Below, piece after piece: positions 60,698 through 64,000 of a DNA stretch of 64,000 nucleotides. The translations under genes were made by a program, and so were the position numbers. The notes under the pieces are model-generated. The model was not told where the DNA came from. It saw only the letters and a list, made by a program, of their open reading frames with translations, and did not search any database. Numbering within the stretch: the stretch's first letter is position 1; every line of letters starts with the position of its first letter. Source of the DNA: Burkholderia sp. SRS-W-2-2016 (GTDB taxonomy: Bacteria; Pseudomonadota; Gammaproteobacteria; Burkholderiales; Burkholderiaceae); contig NZ_MSDV01000046.1 in assembly GCF_001931485.1 (NCBI RefSeq), forward strand, positions 1 through 64,000, in the 5' to 3' direction.

Positions 60698-62122
60698 ATG
60701 AACAGCGGGCAAGGCAGCGGCGTGGCCGCACACGTGATCCTGCACATCGGCGCGGGATCGTTTCATCGCGCGCATCAGGCCTGGTATCTGCACCGGCTCA
60801 ACGACGCGAAGCTGGCCGGCGAACCGCACTGGTCGCTGACGGTCGGCAATATCCGCAGCGACATGAACGCGGTGCTCGACGCGCTGGCCGCGCAGCACGG
60901 CGTCTACACGCTCGAAACCGTCACGCCGCAAGGCGAGCGCGCGTACGAGACGATCCGCTCGATCGAACGCGTGCTGCCGTGGAGCGCGGACCTCGCCGGC
61001 CTGATCGAAGCGGGCGCCGATCCGGCCTGCAGGATCATCGCGTTCACGGTCACCGAAGGCGGCTACTACCTCGATGAACACGACCGGCTCGACACCGCGA
61101 ACCCCGATCTCGCGGCCGACCTCGCCGGCGGCCACACCACCAGCCACACCACCATCTACGGCGCGCTCGCGGCGATTCTCGACGCCCGCATGAAACGCGG
61201 CGCGGGCCCCGTCACGCTGCAAACCTGCGACAACCTGCGCAGCAACGGCGAGCGTTTTCACGCGGGCATGAGCGAGTTTCTCGAACGGCGCGGCGCCAAA
61301 GACCTCGCGCAGTGGTTCGACGCCAACACGTCGTCGCCGTGTTCGATGGTCGACCGGATCACCCCGCGGCCGACGCCCGACGTGCGCGAACGCGTGCAGG
61401 CCGCGACCGGCATCGACGACAACGCGCCGGTGATGGGCGAAGCGTTTATCCAGTGGGTGATCGAAGACCGCTTCAGCGCCGGGCGTCCGCAGTGGGAAAA
61501 GGTCGGCGCGGAGCTGGTCGATTCGGTGCTGCCGTACGAGGAAGCGAAGATCCGCATCCTGAACGCGCCGCATAGTTGCATCGCGTGGGCGGGCACCTTG
61601 GTGGGGTTGAAGTTCATCCACGAAGGCACGCTCGACGCCGACATCCGCCAGTTCGCGTACGACTACGTGACCGAGGACGTGATCCCGTGTCTCACCCCGA
61701 GCCCGCTCGATCTCGAACGCTATCGCGATGTCGTGCTCGAACGCTTCAGCAATCCGCACATCCTCGACACCAACCAGCGCGTGGCCGCCGACGGCTTCTC
61801 GAAGCTGCCCGGCTTCATCGCGCCGACGCTGGCCGAGTGCTTCGAGCGCGGCGTCACGCCGGCCGCGACCGCGATGCTGCCCGCGCTGTTCTTCCGCTTT
61901 CTCGAACGCTGGCACACCGGCAAGTTGCCGTACGCGTATCAGGACGGCGTGATGGACGAGAAGGTCGCGCATGGTTTCTTCAACGCGTCCGATCCGCTGC
62001 GCGCGTTCGCCGCCGACAAACTGCTGTGGGGCGGAATGGCGCAAACGCCGGAACTGGAATCCGCGCTCGCCGGCGCACTGGCGCGTGTCGATGCGTGGCT
62101 CGCGAAACGCGGCGCGCTATGA
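60698..62122 (+). CDS. dalD: Mannitol dehydrogenase-family protein, probable D-arabinitol 4-dehydrogenase
   Basis: The 474-residue long-chain polyol dehydrogenase has the NAD motif HIGAGSFHRAHQAWYLHRL and FTVTEGGYYLD, a domain boundary near MVDRITPRPT, and the catalytic Lys-Asn-His set in EEAKIRILNAPHSCIAW. The DalD group oxidises D-arabinitol to D-xylulose. It fits the xylulokinase gene immediately downstream. CGGAGAC precedes the ATG; upstream residues in frame look random. The substrate is inferred from family and neighbours. Confidence 0.88.
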   Translation: MNSGQGSGVAAHVILHIGAGSFHRAHQAWYLHRLNDAKLAGEPHWSLTVGNIRSDMNAVLDALAAQHGVYTLETVTPQGERAYETIRSIERVLPWSADLAGLIEAGADPACRIIAFTVTEGGYYLDEHDRLDTANPDLAADLAGGHTTSHTTIYGALAAILDARMKRGAGPVTLQTCDNLRSNGERFHAGMSEFLERRGAKDLAQWFDANTSSPCSMVDRITPRPTPDVRERVQAATGIDDNAPVMGEAFIQWVIEDRFSAGRPQWEKVGAELVDSVLPYEEAKIRILNAPHSCIAWAGTLVGLKFIHEGTLDADIRQFAYDYVTEDVIPCLTPSPLDLERYRDVVLERFSNPHILDTNQRVAADGFSKLPGFIAPTLAECFERGVTPAATAMLPALFFRFLERWHTGKLPYAYQDGVMDEKVAHGFFNASDPLRAFAADKLLWGGMAQTPELESALAGALARVDAWLAKRGAL

Positions 62123-62205
62123 GCGTGCCAGGCTTAATGCCCATGACAGCGCGCGCGCTCAGCGGCTAAAGTAGCGCATCCCCCAACGACGAAGGTTTCG
62201 CGCCC

Positions 62206-63687
62206 ATGTACCTAGGCATCGACCTCGGCACGTCCGAAGTGAAAGTTCTGCTGCTCGCCTCCGACGGCCGTGTGGTCGGCACCGCGGGCACGCCGTTTAC
62301 CGTTTCGCGTCCGCATCAGCGCTGGGCCGAACAGAATCCCGAAGACTGGTGGGCGGGCACCCGCGCGGCGCTCGCCACGTTGCGCACGCGCCATCCGATT
62401 GAGTTCGCGCAGATTCGCGGCATCGGCCTGTCCGGGCAGATGCACGGCGCGGTGCTGCTCGACGCGCACGACAACGTGCTGCGTCCCGCGATCCTGTGGA
62501 ACGACATGCGCAGCGACAAGGAATGCGCGGAGCTGACCGAACGCGCGCCGCAGCTGCACGAGATCGCCGGCAATCTGGCGATGCCCGGTTTCACCGCGCC
62601 GAAGCTGCTATGGGTCGCGCGTCACGAGCCGGACATTTTCGCGCGCACCGCCTGCGTGCTGCTGCCGAAAGACTATCTGCGCCTGCAACTGACCGGCGGT
62701 AAGGTGTCCGATCCATCGGATGCGGCCGGCACGTTGTGGCTCGATGTCGCGAAGCGCGACTGGTCCGATTCGCTCCTCGCCGCGTGCAACATGACGCGCG
62801 CGCAGATGCCGGCGCTGCGCGAAGGCAGCGCGCCGGCCGGCACGCTGCTGCCGGAACTCGCGCGCGAATTCGGCCTGAGCGAAGACGTGATCGTCGCGGC
62901 CGGCGGCGGCGATAACGCGACCAGCGCAATCGGCATCGGCGCGACGCAGCCAGGCGACGGCTTCGTGTCGCTCGGCACGTCGGGCGTGCTGTGCGTGGTC
63001 GGCGACAGCTTCCGGCCGAACCCGGCCTCGGCCGTGCATGCGTTCTGTCATGCGATTCCCGATCGCTGGCATCAGATGAGCGTGGTGTTGTCGGCGGCCA
63101 GCTGTCTGCGCTGGGTCTGCAAACTGACTTCCACCGACGAACCGACGCTGCTCGCCGAAATCGAAGCGCTGCCCGCCGACGCGCTGACCACCGCGCCGCT
63201 GTTCCTGCCGTATCTGTCGGGCGAGCGCACGCCGCACAACGACCCGTACGCGCAAGGCGTGTTCTTCGGGATGAATCACGCGACCGATCGCGCGCTGCTC
63301 GGCTACGCGGTGCTCGAAGGCGTGACGCTCGCGCTGACCGACGGCCTCGACGCGTTGCGCGCGGCCGGCACCGAAGCGAAGGTGCTGTCGCTGCTCGGCG
63401 GCGGCGCCCGCAGCGATTACTGGGCCCAACTGCTCGCCGACGCGCTCGACACGGTCACCGTCAAGCATGGCGGCGGCGAAACCGGCGCGGCGCTCGGCGC
63501 GGCCCGGCTCGGCTGGCTCGCCGCGGGCGGCGACCCGGCCGCGGTACTGACCAAGCCGCCCGTCGAAAAGGAGTTCACGCCGAATCCGCGCCGCCACGCG
63601 GAGTTGCGCAGCCGGCTCGAAGCGTATCGCGCGCTGTACCGGCACGTGCGGCCGCTGTTCGATCCCGCGCGCACGCCGCTCGCCTGA
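62206..63687 (+). CDS. xylB: Xylulokinase
   Basis: The 493-residue FGGY kinase phosphorylates D-xylulose to xylulose 5-phosphate, which feeds the pentose phosphate pathway. Key motifs are MYLGIDLGTSEVKVLLL, the xylulokinase SGQMHGAVLLD, ILWNDMRSDKEC, the catalytic Asp in GGGDNATSAIGIG, SLGTSGVLCV, and LLGGGARSDYWAQLLAD. It lies 83 nt after the dalD-type gene in the same operon. Confidence 0.95.
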   Translation: MYLGIDLGTSEVKVLLLASDGRVVGTAGTPFTVSRPHQRWAEQNPEDWWAGTRAALATLRTRHPIEFAQIRGIGLSGQMHGAVLLDAHDNVLRPAILWNDMRSDKECAELTERAPQLHEIAGNLAMPGFTAPKLLWVARHEPDIFARTACVLLPKDYLRLQLTGGKVSDPSDAAGTLWLDVAKRDWSDSLLAACNMTRAQMPALREGSAPAGTLLPELAREFGLSEDVIVAAGGGDNATSAIGIGATQPGDGFVSLGTSGVLCVVGDSFRPNPASAVHAFCHAIPDRWHQMSVVLSAASCLRWVCKLTSTDEPTLLAEIEALPADALTTAPLFLPYLSGERTPHNDPYAQGVFFGMNHATDRALLGYAVLEGVTLALTDGLDALRAAGTEAKVLSLLGGGARSDYWAQLLADALDTVTVKHGGGETGAALGAARLGWLAAGGDPAAVLTKPPVEKEFTPNPRRHAELRSRLEAYRALYRHVRPLFDPARTPLA

Positions 63688-63772
63688 GCGTTGAACGGCA
63701 GCCGGCCCGCACGCTTGCGCGGCCGGCGGCTATCATCGGCACACTCCAAGCAAAACTCGAGCGAATCCTATC

Positions 63773-64000
63773 GTGCCCAGGTCCACAGAAAAACTCGATC
63801 TCGCCACGCGCGCCGCGTGGCTCTACTACGTCGCGGGCAACACCCAGAACGAAATCGCCGAGAAGCTGCAGGTGTCGCGCCCGGTCGCGCAGCGGCTGGT
63901 CGCGTTCGCGGTCGAAAAGAATCTGATCCGCGTGCGCGTCGATCATCAGCTCGCCGATTGCCTGTCGCTCGCCGATCAGCTGTCGAAGCGCTACGGCCTC
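63773..64000 (+). CDS. SorC/DeoR-type sugar-binding transcriptional regulator (partial)
   Basis: The first 76 residues are present, starting at GTG; the gene runs out of the window. The helix-turn-helix is at about 10-50 (ATRAAWLYYVAGNTQNEIAE, then LQVSRPVAQRLVAFAVEKNL), followed by the start of the sugar-binding domain. SorC-type regulators bind phosphorylated sugars and usually control adjacent polyol genes. It follows xylB by about 85 nt, so it is the likely regulator of this arm. Confidence 0.88.
   Translation, partial: MPRSTEKLDLATRAAWLYYVAGNTQNEIAEKLQVSRPVAQRLVAFAVEKNLIRVRVDHQLADCLSLADQLSKRYGL

Noticed and set aside
60089..62044. A 651-codon minus frame opposite the dalD-type gene
   Set aside because: It is antisense to a gene with intact NAD and catalytic motifs and has shadow-type composition.

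Overview
The window reads as chromosomal DNA of a Burkholderiaceae bacterium, most likely Paraburkholderia or a close relative. The reasons are the high GC content with strong codon-position bias, the block sodB-xseA-lpxK-(Trm112 protein)-kdsB-adk, the block DUF3579-argF-murB-yajQ-plsY, and the kynBUA operon behind an Lrp-type regulator. This assignment comes from recognising gene content and order; no database was searched. Coding density is high and almost every gene is intact. No tRNA, rRNA, insertion sequence, prophage or CRISPR array was seen.

Layout. 1-6.6 kb: the end of a glycine-rich repeat protein, a secreted Rap1a-like protein, an aldo/keto reductase, a GntR/UTRA regulator, and a divergent pair made of a CaiB/BaiF CoA-transferase and an HTH-citrate synthase around an AT-rich palindrome. 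6.3-16 kb: a DUF2917 gene divergent from a MocR regulator, a DHA2 drug transporter, a degenerate EAL protein tail-to-tail with an ECF41-type sigma factor, a second ClpP, a NYN/OST-HTH protein and a glycine-zipper lipoprotein. 16-31 kb: housekeeping genes (sodB, xseA, lpxK, kdsB, adk, an SDR, sirB1-like, murJ, rpsT, DUF3579, argF, murB, yajQ, plsY), many separated by clear intrinsic terminators. 31-48 kb: ybaK, an acyl-CoA synthetase, xerD, ogt-type methyltransferase, queG, tsaE, amiC, a DMT transporter, pirin, cnoX-like, tcdA, pdxH, a cyclopropane fatty acid synthase, a DUF72 protein, msrA and a flavin reductase. 48-52 kb: the kynurenine pathway (regulator, kynB, kynU, kynA). 52-64 kb: a polyol utilisation locus.

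How the genes work together. kynA, kynB and kynU carry tryptophan to anthranilate. The polyol locus has two arms. The minus-strand arm holds an AraC regulator, a ribose-type ABC importer (binding protein, ATPase, permease), a zinc polyol dehydrogenase, an FGGY kinase and an SDR. The plus-strand arm holds an arabinitol-type long-chain dehydrogenase, xylulokinase and a SorC-type regulator cut by the window end. Together they predict import of a sugar alcohol, its oxidation to a ketose, and phosphorylation to a pentose phosphate pathway intermediate. tsaE and amiC overlap and lie divergent from queG; xerD overlaps ogt.

Most worth a second look: the HTH-citrate synthase/CoA-transferase pair with its palindromic promoter, the EAL protein that has lost its catalytic residues, the ECF41 sigma factor with a low-complexity insertion in its regulatory domain, the hairpin over the ribosome binding site of the Rap1a-like gene, the DUF72 protein with a clamp-binding-like motif, and the substrate of the two-kinase polyol locus.
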